Shown: piece after piece, positions 24,702-33,312 of the stretch
How positions within the stretch are numbered: position 1 is the stretch's first letter
Layout of the letters: the number at the start of each line of letters is the position of its first letter
Assembly: GCF_002258785.1 (NCBI RefSeq)
Contig: NZ_NOYI01000033.1
Location: 124,001-188,000 of the forward strand
Source: Rhodococcus sp. 06-235-1A
Lineage (GTDB): Bacteria > Actinomycetota > Actinomycetes > Mycobacteriales > Mycobacteriaceae
Reading direction: 5' to 3'
DNA length: 64,000 bases
The notes under the pieces: generated by a model
Seen by the model: only the letters and a program-made list of their open reading frames with translations
Databases searched by the model: none
What the model was told of the DNA's origin: nothing
Position numbers and translations under genes: made by a program

Positions 24702-25958
24702 ATGACAACGAATTCCCTCGCACGAGCAGCAGGCCAGCGGCCCGGCTCGAACGCCACGGCCACGCTCGAGGTGGTCATCCCGGTCTACAACGAAGAGGCA
24801 GACCTCGAACAGTGCATTCGTCGTCTCCACGAGCATCTCGAGGACCGAATCCCGTTCCGGTCGCGCATCACCATCGCCGACAACGCCAGCACCGACGCCA
24901 CTCTCGCTGTGGCGCATCGACTCGCCGACGAGATCGAGGGAGTTCGGGTCCATCACCTGGACGAGAAGGGCCGAGGACGCGCGCTCAAGGCCGTCTGGAT
25001 GGCGTCCGACGCCGATGTGGTGGCCTACATGGACGTCGATCTCTCCACCGATCTGAACGCGTTGATGCCGCTGATCGCACCCCTGATGTCGGGCCACTCG
25101 GACCTCGCCATCGGATCGCGGCTCAACCGGTCGTCCCGGGTGGTCCGCGGTGCCAAGCGCGAATTCATCTCGCGCAGTTACAACCTCATACTGCGCACCT
25201 CTCTACGCGCGCGCTTCTCGGATGCGCAATGCGGGTTCAAAGCCATGCGCACCGATGTCGCCCGACAGCTGTTGCCGCTCATCGAAGACACCGGATGGTT
25301 CTTCGACACCGAATTGCTGGTCATCGCAGAGAAAGTCGGCCTGCGCATCCACGAGGTGCCCGTCGACTGGGTCGACGACCCGAACAGCAGCGTCAACATC
25401 GTCGACACCGCCGTCAAAGACCTGCAGGGATGTTGGCGGGTGGGCCGTGCCCTGGCAACCGGTGTACTGCCGGTCGCCGAACTGCGTCGAAGCCTGGGAC
25501 GGGAGCCGCTCGTGCCCGGTGTGCCGCACGGAATGATCAGCCAGATGGTGCGATTCGGCATCATCGGCGCCGCCAGCACCATCGCCTACGCTCTGCTGTA
25601 TCTCGTGCTGCACTCGCTGATCGGCGCACAGGCGGCGAACTTCTTCGGGCTACTGATCACCGCCGTCCTCAACACCGCGGCCAACCGCGCCTTCACCTTC
25701 GGCGTACGCGGATCGGATGGTGCGGGCAAGCACCAACTGCAGGGACTGGCGATCTTCGGCTTCGCCCTGCTCGTCACCAGTGGATCGCTCGCGGTACTGC
25801 ACGCCTGGGTGCCCGATGTGTCACGGCACGTCGAGCTGGCCGTACTCATCGTCGCCAATCTCGTTGCCACCGTGTGCCGATTCGTCGCACTGCGGTGGGT
25901 CTTCCGTAGCGCCCAGTCGGCCGATTTCCAGTCCGCCGGTGCGGAGAAGAATCTGTGA
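24702..25958 (+). CDS. GT2 glycosyltransferase fused to a GtrA-like membrane domain
   Basis: This 418-residue protein has an N-terminal family 2 glycosyltransferase domain (LEVVIPVYNEEADLEQCIRRL, nucleotide-binding YMDVDLSTD, and SYNLILRTSLRARFSDAQCGFKAMR), like dolichol/polyprenyl-phosphate mannose or glucose synthases. A GtrA-type domain of four membrane helices forms the C-terminus (~285-405: MVRFGIIGAASTIAYALLYLVLHSL onward). Such enzymes charge polyprenyl phosphate with a hexose and help flip it. The next gene, a GT39-type transferase, starts inside its stop codon and would use the lipid-linked sugar outside the membrane. The ATG start at 24702 lacks a clear ribosome site. Confidence 0.9.
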   Translation: MTTNSLARAAGQRPGSNATATLEVVIPVYNEEADLEQCIRRLHEHLEDRIPFRSRITIADNASTDATLAVAHRLADEIEGVRVHHLDEKGRGRALKAVWMASDADVVAYMDVDLSTDLNALMPLIAPLMSGHSDLAIGSRLNRSSRVVRGAKREFISRSYNLILRTSLRARFSDAQCGFKAMRTDVARQLLPLIEDTGWFFDTELLVIAEKVGLRIHEVPVDWVDDPNSSVNIVDTAVKDLQGCWRVGRALATGVLPVAELRRSLGREPLVPGVPHGMISQMVRFGIIGAASTIAYALLYLVLHSLIGAQAANFFGLLITAVLNTAANRAFTFGVRGSDGAGKHQLQGLAIFGFALLVTSGSLAVLHAWVPDVSRHVELAVLIVANLVATVCRFVALRWVFRSAQSADFQSAGAEKNL

Positions 25959-27985
25959 CGACGACGATCGAACGCCCCTCCGCGGACGCCTCTGCCGCAC
26001 CCATCGCTTCCCCGCGCTGGGAGTGGATCGGTCTCGTCGCGCTGCTGGTCGGCACCGGCGTCGCCTACATCTGGGGCCTCGGTGCCTCGGGGTGGGCGAA
26101 CTCCTTCTATTCCGCTGCAGTACAAGCAGGTTCGGTGTCGTGGAAGGCATTCTTCTTCGGGTCCTCCGATGCCGCCAACTCGATCACCGTCGACAAGCCC
26201 CCGATGTCGTTGTGGCTCATGTCGTTGTCGGTACGCATCTTCGGACTCAACACCTGGGCGATGCTGGTGCCCCAGGCTCTCCTCGGGGTCGCCTCGGTGG
26301 CTCTGCTGCGCGCCACCGTCAAGAGACGCTTCGGGGGCGCGGCCGGTCTGCTGGCGGGACTGGTGCTCGCGGTGACTCCGGTTGCCGCCCTGATGTTCCG
26401 GTTCAACAATCCCGACGCGCTGCTCGTGCTGCTGATGATCGCGTCGGTGTGGGCGCTGCTACGAGGCGTCGAGACCGGAAATATCAAGTGGCTGTTGATC
26501 ACCGGCATGTTCGTCGGATTCGGCTTCCTCACCAAGCAGCTGCAGGTGATGCTCGTCGTACCACCGCTGGCGTTGACCTACCTGATCGCCGGACCGCCGA
26601 AGTTTCTCACCCGGCTGATGCAGTTGTTCGGTGCACTCGGCGCGATGATCGTCGCGGCCGGATGGTGGATTCTGATCGTGGAATTCTGGCCGGCGTCGTC
26701 GCGGCCGTGGGTCGGCGGTTCGCAGAACAATTCGATTCTCGAACTCACGCTCGGCTACAACGGATTCGGTCGTCTCAGCGGCGACGAAACCGGAAGCGTG
26801 ACCCCCGGCCGTGGCGGCATGGGCGGCGACATGGCCGGGGGCATGGCGGGCGGGATGCCCGGTGGTATCTGGGGCGAGACCGGCATCTTCCGCATGTTCG
26901 ACGCCTCCCAGGGCGGCCAGATCGCCTGGCTGATTCCGGCTGCGTTGATTCTGCTCGTCGTCGGACTCGTGTTGCGCGGCAGGTCACCTCGAACCGACGG
27001 GCAGCGAGCCTCGCTGATCGTCTGGGGTTCCTGGTTGCTTGTCACCGGCGTGACCTTCAGCTTCATGGCCGGAATCTTTCACTCGTACTACACCGTTGCG
27101 CTCTCGCCCGCGGCCGCTGCTGTCGTCGGCATCGGCAGCGTGCTGTTGTGGCGGCGACGCGATACGTACTGGGTACGCATCGCGATGGCCGTCGCGGTGG
27201 CGTCGACCGTGGCGATGGCGTGGGTGTTGCTGCATCGCAGCGAGAGTTTCGTGCCGTGGTTGAAGTGGGCGATTCCATTCGTCGGAGTTCTCGCGGTCGT
27301 CGCGCTGCTGATCCCGGCCCTGACTCGTGGACGGCTGGCGGCAGCCTCGATCCTGGCGGTGATGTTCGCCGGGCTCGCCGGGCCGACGGCCTACGCAGTC
27401 GACACGATCGGCACTCCGCACACGGGGTCCATCGTCTCGGCCGGACCCAACACCGGCATGCGCGGATTCGGCGGAATGGGCGAGGGCCGCCGAGGCCAGG
27501 GCGGTATGCCGGGTGGGATGCAGCTACCTGCCGGTGTCCAGCTGCCGGCGGGGATGCAGCCACCGGCGGGATTCCCGGGTCAGGCAGGGTCTCCCGGCCA
27601 GATGCCCGGTGGTGCCGAGATGGGTGGCATGGGTGGTCTTCTCGAAGGCAGTAAGCCGACCGCCGCGATCACCGAGATGCTCGAGCAGGACGCAGGTTCC
27701 TACACCTGGGTGGCAGCGGCCATCGGAGCCAACACGGCGGCCGGCTATCAATTGGCCACCGAGGAACCCGTCATGCCCGTCGGTGGGTTCAACGGCACCG
27801 ACCCGTCGCCGACTCTCGCCGAGTTCCAGCAGTACGTCGCCGAAGGGCAGATTCACTACTTCATCGGCGGCGGAGGGATGCCGGGAATGCAGTCGGGCAC
27901 CTCGGCGGAAATCTCCGCCTGGGTGACGGAGAACTTCACCGCGACCACGGTCGACAACGTGACGTTCTACGACCTCACCCAGTAA
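25955..27985 (+). CDS. GT39/ArnT-like membrane glycosyltransferase with Gly/Met-rich loops
   Basis: This 676-residue polytopic protein has the N-terminal luminal motif of GT39/GT83-type enzymes (NSFYSAAVQAGSVSWKAFFFGSSDAANSITVDKPP), with the acidic catalytic residue and the D-K-P-P turn. About ten helices follow, then a soluble C-terminal domain (~565-676). It should transfer a sugar from polyprenyl phosphate to an extracytoplasmic acceptor. Two low-complexity segments are unusual: residues ~285-305 (GGMGGDMAGGMAGGMPGG) and ~505-562, rich in Gly, Met, Pro and Gln. The GTG start overlaps the stop of the GT2-GtrA gene, so both act in one pathway. A strong terminator follows. Confidence 0.87.
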   Translation: MTTTIERPSADASAAPIASPRWEWIGLVALLVGTGVAYIWGLGASGWANSFYSAAVQAGSVSWKAFFFGSSDAANSITVDKPPMSLWLMSLSVRIFGLNTWAMLVPQALLGVASVALLRATVKRRFGGAAGLLAGLVLAVTPVAALMFRFNNPDALLVLLMIASVWALLRGVETGNIKWLLITGMFVGFGFLTKQLQVMLVVPPLALTYLIAGPPKFLTRLMQLFGALGAMIVAAGWWILIVEFWPASSRPWVGGSQNNSILELTLGYNGFGRLSGDETGSVTPGRGGMGGDMAGGMAGGMPGGIWGETGIFRMFDASQGGQIAWLIPAALILLVVGLVLRGRSPRTDGQRASLIVWGSWLLVTGVTFSFMAGIFHSYYTVALSPAAAAVVGIGSVLLWRRRDTYWVRIAMAVAVASTVAMAWVLLHRSESFVPWLKWAIPFVGVLAVVALLIPALTRGRLAAASILAVMFAGLAGPTAYAVDTIGTPHTGSIVSAGPNTGMRGFGGMGEGRRGQGGMPGGMQLPAGVQLPAGMQPPAGFPGQAGSPGQMPGGAEMGGMGGLLEGSKPTAAITEMLEQDAGSYTWVAAAIGANTAAGYQLATEEPVMPVGGFNGTDPSPTLAEFQQYVAEGQIHYFIGGGGMPGMQSGTSAEISAWVTENFTATTVDNVTFYDLTQ

Positions 27986-28000
27986 CACCGGACCACCACG

Positions 28001-28036
28001 AAAGAGCCCCGCACCATGACAGGTGCGGGGCGCTTT
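28001..28036 (+). terminator. Rho-independent-like terminator after the glycosyltransferase operon
   Basis: GCCCCGCACC (28006-28015) and GGTGCGGGGC (28022-28031) form a ten-pair GC stem with a six-base loop. AAAG and CTTT flank the stem and extend it. It lies between the GT39 stop and purD. Confidence 0.75.
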
Positions 28037-28063
28037 CGCGTCGAGCAGATAGTCTGATGCACT

Positions 28064-29314
28064 GTGCGCGTACTAGTCATTGGTTCCGGTGCTCGTGAGC
28101 ACGCCCTTCTACTTGCGTTGAAGGCCGATCCGTCGGTCGAGAAGCTCTTCGTGGCTCCCGGCAACGCAGGTACCGCGAAGCTTGCCGAACAGCACGCGGT
28201 CGACGTCGCCTCCGGTGAGGCGGTGACCGCGCTGGCGAAGAAACTCGACGCCGATCTCGTCGTCATCGGACCCGAGGTGCCCCTGGTTCTCGGGGTCGCC
28301 GACGCTCTCCGCGAGGCAGGCATCGCCACATTCGGTCCGTCCGCCGACGCCGCTCGCATCGAAGGATCGAAGGCATTCGCCAAGGACGTGATGGCAGCGG
28401 CCGGTGTGCGGACCGCGCACAGCGAAATCGTCGACTCACCCGCTCTGCTCGACGCAGCCCTCGACCGCTTCGGCCCCCACTGGGTCGTCAAGGACGACGG
28501 TCTCGCTGCTGGAAAGGGTGTCGTCGTCACCACCGATCGCCTCATCGCGCGTGATCACGCCGCCGAGCTCCTCGAGAACGGCCACCCGGTTCTACTCGAA
28601 TCGTTCCTCGACGGACCCGAGGTGTCCCTGTTCTGCCTCGTCGACGGCGAGACCGTGGTGCCGCTGCTGCCCGCGCAGGACCACAAACGCGTCGGCGATG
28701 GAGATACCGGACCCAACACCGGCGGCATGGGCGCGTACACCCCGCTGCCATGGTTGCCCGAGGGCGCGGTCGAGGAGATCGTGCGCGATGTCGTCGAACC
28801 CGTTGCCGCCGAGATGGTGAAGCGCGGCGTGCCGTTCTCCGGTCTGCTGTACGCCGGTCTGGCGATGGGTGCCGACGGCCCGGCCGTCGTCGAATTCAAC
28901 TGCCGCTTCGGCGATCCCGAGACCCAGGCAGTGCTCGCGCTGCTCGAGTCGCCCCTCGGTGAGGTACTGAACGCGACGGCAACCGGCACTCTCGCGTCGC
29001 TGCCGCCGCTGAGCTGGAAGGACGGCGCGGCCGTCACTGTCGTCATCGCTGCCGAGAACTACCCCGGTCGACCGCGCACCGGTGACGAGATCCTCGGCTC
29101 CGACGGCGCAGGCGTCCTGCACGCCGGTACCGCAGTAAAGGACGGTGTCGTCGTCTCTGCGGGCGGACGCGTGCTGAGCGTCGTCGGCACCGGATTCGAC
29201 CTCACCGCCGCCCGCGACGACGCTTACTCCCGTATCGCGGGAATCCGCTTGCCGGGCAGTCACTTCCGCACCGATATCGGCCTGGCTGCGGTGGAGGGTC
29301 GCATCTCGCTGTAG
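28064..29314 (+). CDS. purD: Phosphoribosylamine-glycine ligase
   Basis: This 416-residue ATP-grasp enzyme makes glycinamide ribonucleotide from phosphoribosylamine, glycine and ATP, the second step of purine synthesis. It has the full bacterial PurD layout: N-terminal MRVLVIGSGAREHAL, APGNAGT, the ATP-grasp core VVKDDGLAAGKGVVV, HKRVGDGDTGPNTGGMGAYTP, and FNCRFGDPETQ. The C-terminal domain holds VVIAAENYPGRPRTGDEI. The frame starts with GTG at 28064, just after a terminator. purB lies about 4 kb downstream with unrelated genes between them. Confidence 0.97.
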   Translation: MRVLVIGSGAREHALLLALKADPSVEKLFVAPGNAGTAKLAEQHAVDVASGEAVTALAKKLDADLVVIGPEVPLVLGVADALREAGIATFGPSADAARIEGSKAFAKDVMAAAGVRTAHSEIVDSPALLDAALDRFGPHWVVKDDGLAAGKGVVVTTDRLIARDHAAELLENGHPVLLESFLDGPEVSLFCLVDGETVVPLLPAQDHKRVGDGDTGPNTGGMGAYTPLPWLPEGAVEEIVRDVVEPVAAEMVKRGVPFSGLLYAGLAMGADGPAVVEFNCRFGDPETQAVLALLESPLGEVLNATATGTLASLPPLSWKDGAAVTVVIAAENYPGRPRTGDEILGSDGAGVLHAGTAVKDGVVVSAGGRVLSVVGTGFDLTAARDDAYSRIAGIRLPGSHFRTDIGLAAVEGRISL

Positions 29315-29371
29315 GTGCACTGAGTGTCCAAGGTCGGTCGCGGCTGAGTCGTCGAGGCCGGTCGTCGGGGC

Positions 29372-29450
29372 AAACGCGCGCGCATTCGTCGGATGCGAGC
29401 GGAATCGCCAGGCCATTTTGCGCGCACCTGACAAACGCGCGCGCGTTTGC
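29372..29450. repeat. Copy B of the interspersed palindromic repeat
   Basis: This copy contains AAACGCGCGCGCATTCGTCG, GGAATCGCC and CTGACAAACGCGCGCGCGTT in the same order as copy A at 1816-1902, with a slightly shorter centre. Its ends are inverted repeats (AAACGCGCGCGC / GCGCGCGCGTTT). It fills most of the 181-base gap between purD and the aminotransferase gene. Confidence 0.7.
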
Positions 29451-29495
29451 GAGGGCAGAGGTACCGAGCGTCCCAGGATCGGTAGGGTCGAGACA

Positions 29496-30644
29496 ATGCA
29501 CAGTGAATCGCAGCGATCGATGGTCGAGCCGTTCCATGTGATGGATGTGTTCGCCGCGGCGGCCGAGCGGGCGCGCACTCACGGCGATGTGCTCTCACTC
29601 GCAGCAGGTCAGCCCTCCACGCGCGCACCCGAGCCGGTCTTGCGCGCCACCCGCGAGGCCCTGGATGCGCAACTGCTGGGGTACACCGAGACGCTGGGGA
29701 TTCTCCCGCTGCGTCGCGCAATCGCCGACTACCACAGCGCGCGGTACGGCATCACGGTCGACGCCGACGACGTCGTGATCACCACCGGCTCCTCGGGCGC
29801 GTTCACGTTGCTGTTTCTCGCTGCGTTCGACGCGGGGGACACCGTCGTCATGGCCAGGCCGGGCTATCCGGCGTATCGAAACACATTGGCGGCGTTGGGC
29901 TGTCGAGTTGTCGAACTGGACTGTGTGGAAGAGACGCGGTTCCAGCCGACCGTCGCGATGCTCGAGGAGCTGCCCGAGCCGCCCGCGGGGCTCATCATCG
30001 CGAGCCCGGCCAACCCCACCGGCACGATCATCGATCCCGATGAGCTGGCCGCGATCGCGCGCTGGTGCGACGAGCACGAAACTCTGCTGATCTCGGACGA
30101 GATCTACCACGGCATCTCGTACGGCGATGCGCGTACGTCGAGCGCCTGGCAGACGTCGAAGGAATCCGTCGCCATCGGTTCGGTGTCGAAGTACTTCTCG
30201 ATGACCGGTTGGCGGCTGGGGTGGATGCTGCTGCCGAGGCGATTGCGCAGAGCCGTCGAGCGATTGGCGTCGAACATGACGGTGTGCCCACCGGCGATCT
30301 CGCAGGTTGCCGCCATCGCCGCGTTCACCGAGGAGTCCCGCATCGAGTTGGATTCTCACGTCGAGCGCTACGCCGTCAACCGCCGAATTCTGCTCGACGG
30401 TCTGCCGGCCATGGGCATCACCGACCTCGCGCCTGCCGACGGTGCCTTCTACGTGTACGCCGACATTGCGCACCTGACGGACGACTCGCGGAGTTGGTGC
30501 GCGCGAGTGCTGTTCGAGACCGGTGTCGCACTGGCACCGGGCGTCGATTTCGACACCGTACGCGGGAACCACACTGTGCGATTCTCGTTCGCAGGCACCA
30601 CTTCCGACGTCGAAGAGGCGTTGGAGCGACTACGTCGCATGTGA
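29496..30644 (+). CDS. PLP-dependent class I/II aminotransferase
   Basis: The 382-residue fold-type I aminotransferase has the substrate/cofactor segments LSLAAGQPSTRAPEPV, TTGSSGAFTLLFLAAFDAGD, ASPANPTGTI, ISDEIYHGISYG and the PLP-lysine motif SVSKYFSMTGWRLGWM (Lys near residue 234). R-F-S-F-A-G-T near the C-terminus provides the carboxylate-binding arginine. It resembles bacterial aspartate/aromatic-type transaminases often annotated generically; the amino donor cannot be assigned. ATG at 29496 is chosen because the upstream part of the frame enters the repeat element. Its last codons form an inverted repeat with the end of the convergent threonine aldolase gene. Confidence 0.88.
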   Translation: MHSESQRSMVEPFHVMDVFAAAAERARTHGDVLSLAAGQPSTRAPEPVLRATREALDAQLLGYTETLGILPLRRAIADYHSARYGITVDADDVVITTGSSGAFTLLFLAAFDAGDTVVMARPGYPAYRNTLAALGCRVVELDCVEETRFQPTVAMLEELPEPPAGLIIASPANPTGTIIDPDELAAIARWCDEHETLLISDEIYHGISYGDARTSSAWQTSKESVAIGSVSKYFSMTGWRLGWMLLPRRLRRAVERLASNMTVCPPAISQVAAIAAFTEESRIELDSHVERYAVNRRILLDGLPAMGITDLAPADGAFYVYADIAHLTDDSRSWCARVLFETGVALAPGVDFDTVRGNHTVRFSFAGTTSDVEEALERLRRM

Positions 30645-30703
30645 GTGTTTCCTCGTAGCGGAACACGAGTTTCCATTCACATGCGGCGCAGCCGCTCCAG
30701 CAC
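30618..30703. terminator. Inverted repeat formed by the 3' ends of two convergent genes
   Basis: GGAGCGACTACGTCGCATGT before the aminotransferase stop is matched in inverted orientation by the end of the threonine aldolase gene, about 21 of 25 positions. Both proteins end in L-E-R-L-R-R-M. The 32-base spacer contains a smaller GTGTTTCC/GGAACAC hairpin. The structure could terminate both transcripts. Confidence 0.45.
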
Positions 30704-31708
30704 CTCGGAGATATCGGCGGCATCGACGTCGCGATGGGTCACGAAGCGCACCTTGCCCGCGACGGTCACCGCAGCGATGCCCAGCTGAGCGAGCTCGGTG
30801 ACCGTCGCCGCCGGGTCGGGGACGGTTGCGAGCACGATGTTCGTCTCCGGTTCCGGCACGTCCCAGCCGCGCTCCCGCAGTCCGCGGGCGAGGGTCGACG
30901 CGTTGGCGTGATCCTCGGCCAGATCACCGATTCGATCCAATGCGACGAGCCCGGCCGCGGCCAGGATTCCACCCTGACGGACGCCGCCGCCCAACATCTT
31001 TCGGACGCGTCGGGCCTCGTGGATTCGCGCGGAATCGGAGACGAGCATCGAGCCGACGGGTGCGCCGAGGCCCTTGCTCAGGCACACCTGCACCGTGTCT
31101 GCACCGGCAGCGAGCGACGCGACCGGAACATCGAGGGCCACAGCGGCATTCCACAGTCGAGCGCCGTCCAGGTGCACCTTCAGTCCGCAATCACGTCCGG
31201 CGGCAACGAGATCCGACCACTCGTCCGGTCCGAACACGGTACCGCCGGCGAAGTTGTGGGTGTTCTCGAGCGAGAGCAGCGTCGTCCGCAGCGCGAAGTA
31301 CGGCCCTGCGCCACCGGCTTTCGCGCGAACAGTCGACGCGAGGGGACGCCCGGGGCCGCCGTCGTGGGGGAGGGCGTCGGGCATCCCTCCCGCCAACCAT
31401 GCAGCAGTACCGAGCTCGGACCCCAACACATGGGCGTGCTCGGGTGCCAGGAAACGATCGCCGCGCTGCAGATGCAACATCAGCGCGATGATGTTGCCCA
31501 TCGACCCCGACGGGACCCACAGCGCCGACTCGAATCCGAGCAGGCCTGCGACTGCCTCTTCCAATGCCGCCATGGTGGGGTCGTGATCGAGGACGTCGTC
31601 GCCCACTTCGGCGTCGGCCATGGCTTTTCGCATGACCGAATCGGGTCGGGTGATGGTGTCGGAGCGAAGGTCGATCGTTCGATGTGCCACGAACACTGAC
31701 AATTCCAT
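30677..31708 (-). CDS. ltaE: Low-specificity L-threonine aldolase
   Basis: This 343-residue fold-type I PLP enzyme cleaves L-threonine or L-allo-threonine to glycine and acetaldehyde. Family features are RTIDLRSDTITRPDSVMRKAM at the N-terminus, the GDDVLDHDPTMAALEE segment, SLENTHNFAGGTVF, HLDGARLWNAAVAL and the PLP-lysine motif VCLSKGLGAPVGSML. The C-terminal domain VRFVTHRDVDAADISEVLERL is typical. ATG at 31708 begins the conserved part. It is divergent from a TetR regulator 49 bases away, which may control it, and convergent with the aminotransferase gene. Confidence 0.93.
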   Translation of the reverse strand: MELSVFVAHRTIDLRSDTITRPDSVMRKAMADAEVGDDVLDHDPTMAALEEAVAGLLGFESALWVPSGSMGNIIALMLHLQRGDRFLAPEHAHVLGSELGTAAWLAGGMPDALPHDGGPGRPLASTVRAKAGGAGPYFALRTTLLSLENTHNFAGGTVFGPDEWSDLVAAGRDCGLKVHLDGARLWNAAVALDVPVASLAAGADTVQVCLSKGLGAPVGSMLVSDSARIHEARRVRKMLGGGVRQGGILAAAGLVALDRIGDLAEDHANASTLARGLRERGWDVPEPETNIVLATVPDPAATVTELAQLGIAAVTVAGKVRFVTHRDVDAADISEVLERLRRM

Positions 31709-31757
31709 AGCGCGAAAGCAGTCCGACGAACGGCCTCGAGCTGGCACGATGACTTGA

Positions 31758-32396
31758 ATGTCCGCAGGTCCGACCGAGTCGCAGCACAAGGTGTCGGGTG
31801 CGACTCCGAAGGGGGTGCGCCGCCGGCAGGCACTGGCGTCGGCCGCTGCGGACCTCCTCGTCGAGGGCGGATTCGACGCGGTTCGGCACCGATCCGTGGC
31901 CTCGCGAGCCGGGCTTCCGCTGGCGTCGACCACCTACTATTTCGAGTCCCTCGGCGACCTGGTCGCCGCGGCAGTCGACGTCGTCGGCACCCGCGAGATC
32001 GACGTGATGCGCGGCCGCATCGAGGACGAGGGCAAGTGCTCGAACGAAATGGAATCGACGGTCGACCTCATCGTCGACCTGCTCATCGGGCCACAGGACG
32101 GCCACGAGCAGCTGATCGCGCGATACGAACGCTTCATCGCCTCGGCCCGGCATCCCGAACTGCGAGAGGTTCAACTGCGGCTGCGCGCCCAGATCGACGA
32201 TCTGCTCACCGACGTACTGCGCAGATCGGGCCGAACCGTGCAGGAAGAGCAGCTGCGACGCCTCGTGGCAGTGGTCGACGGAGCCGTCGTGGGAGCGCTC
32301 AGCGAAGTGGATCCCGACCCCCGCCACATGGCGCGGAGCATGCTCCTGGCCGTCATCGACATCGTGGCACCGGCGGCACAGGTACCGGCCGATTGA
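31758..32396 (+). CDS. TetR-family transcriptional regulator
   Basis: The 212-residue regulator has an N-terminal TetR helix-turn-helix (RRRQALASAAADLLVEGGFDAVRHRSVASRAGLPLASTTYYFESLGDLVAAAV, residues ~21-73). The all-helical ligand domain that follows has no recognisable ligand signature. It is divergent from the threonine aldolase gene with a 49-base gap, which suggests control of that gene, itself, or both. Its stop codon directly abuts the stop codon of the convergent small ORF at 32397. Confidence 0.9.
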   Translation: MSAGPTESQHKVSGATPKGVRRRQALASAAADLLVEGGFDAVRHRSVASRAGLPLASTTYYFESLGDLVAAAVDVVGTREIDVMRGRIEDEGKCSNEMESTVDLIVDLLIGPQDGHEQLIARYERFIASARHPELREVQLRLRAQIDDLLTDVLRRSGRTVQEEQLRRLVAVVDGAVVGALSEVDPDPRHMARSMLLAVIDIVAPAAQVPAD

Positions 32397-32507
32397 CTAC
32401 TGGTCGGTCTCGCCGGAGTCTGCGTCGTGGATCGGTGGCACCTCGCACACACCGTCCGTGCAGACGAGGCCGTGTTCGTCGCCGACGATCTCCAAAGGAC
32501 CGCTCAT
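32397..32507 (-). CDS. 36-residue Cys-containing small protein coupled to the DsbA-like gene
   Basis: This short frame reads MSGPLEIVGDEHGLVCTDGV, then CEVPPIHDADSGETDQ. It begins inside the stop codon of the FrnE/DsbA-like gene (ATGA overlap), the arrangement expected of a translated, coupled gene, and ends against the TetR stop codon. The product is acidic, has no signal peptide, and carries a C-x4-C motif (CTDGVC) that could bind a metal or form a disulfide. I do not recognise a named family. The coupling to a thiol oxidoreductase suggests a redox partner or substrate. Its small size keeps confidence moderate. Confidence 0.5.
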   Translation of the reverse strand: MSGPLEIVGDEHGLVCTDGVCEVPPIHDADSGETDQ

Positions 32508-33154
32508 GATTCGTCAGCGGCCTTCTGCAGGACGTCGGAGAACACCGACGGGTCCTGCGCGCCCGACACACCGAACCGTCCGTCGATCACGAAGAACGGC
32601 ACACCGCTGATCCCGTAGGCGATGGCCTGCTCCTTGTCCGCGCGCACTGCAGGCAGGAACTCCTCGGACTTCAGCGCCTCGACGGCCTCGCCGCGGTCCA
32701 GGCCGACCTCCGCGGCCAGGTCGGCGAGGTCATCGGTGCGGCCGACGTGGCGACCCTCCTCGAAGTAGGCCGCCAGGAGCCGTTCCTTCATCTCGACCTG
32801 CTTGCCCTTCGACTTGGCGAAGTGCAGGAGTTCGTGCGCCTTGACGGTGTTGGTGTGCTGCAAGGCGTCGAAGTCGTACGCGAGCCCCTCGCCTGCGGCC
32901 AGCTCGGTCATCTGCCCCAACATCTGGGTGACCTGGGCGGCCGGCATACCTTTGTGGGAGACGAGAAAATCGACCTCGCTGCCGTCGAAGTCGACCGGTG
33001 TGTCGGGTGCCAGCTCGAACGAGTGGAACTCCACCTCGAGCGTCCCAACCCCGGCGGTGAATTCCGCGGCGCCTGCCTCGAAACGGCGCTTACCGACGAA
33101 GCACCACGGGCATGCGATATCGGACCAGATGTCGACCTTCACTGTTCGGCTCAC
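32504..33154 (-). CDS. DsbA/FrnE-family thiol oxidoreductase
   Basis: This 216-residue protein has the thioredoxin-like FrnE architecture. The C-P-W-C active site (Cys15-Cys18 in DIWSDIACPWCFVGKRRFE) lies near the N-terminus, a long helical insertion (residues ~60-165) follows, and the cis-proline loop is ISGVPFFVIDGRFGVSGAQ. There is no signal peptide, so it acts in the cytoplasm, as FrnE-type isomerases and polyketide oxidoreductase relatives do. It starts about 160 bases from purB on the opposite strand and overlaps the small Cys-containing ORF downstream. Confidence 0.93.
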   Translation of the reverse strand: MSRTVKVDIWSDIACPWCFVGKRRFEAGAAEFTAGVGTLEVEFHSFELAPDTPVDFDGSEVDFLVSHKGMPAAQVTQMLGQMTELAAGEGLAYDFDALQHTNTVKAHELLHFAKSKGKQVEMKERLLAAYFEEGRHVGRTDDLADLAAEVGLDRGEAVEALKSEEFLPAVRADKEQAIAYGISGVPFFVIDGRFGVSGAQDPSVFSDVLQKAADES

Positions 33155-33312
33155 GACGCCTCCAACAGCGAAATGCGCAGCGGTTATTCCACGCGGCGTC
33201 GACGGGCGAACGAGACGCGTGCACGAACGCGGGCGGTCGGTGGTGCAGTCCTTTCCGAAAGAGTGCGGTCGTCTTCCGAGACCGACAACCGCGCCACGTA
33301 AGCTGGACGCTC

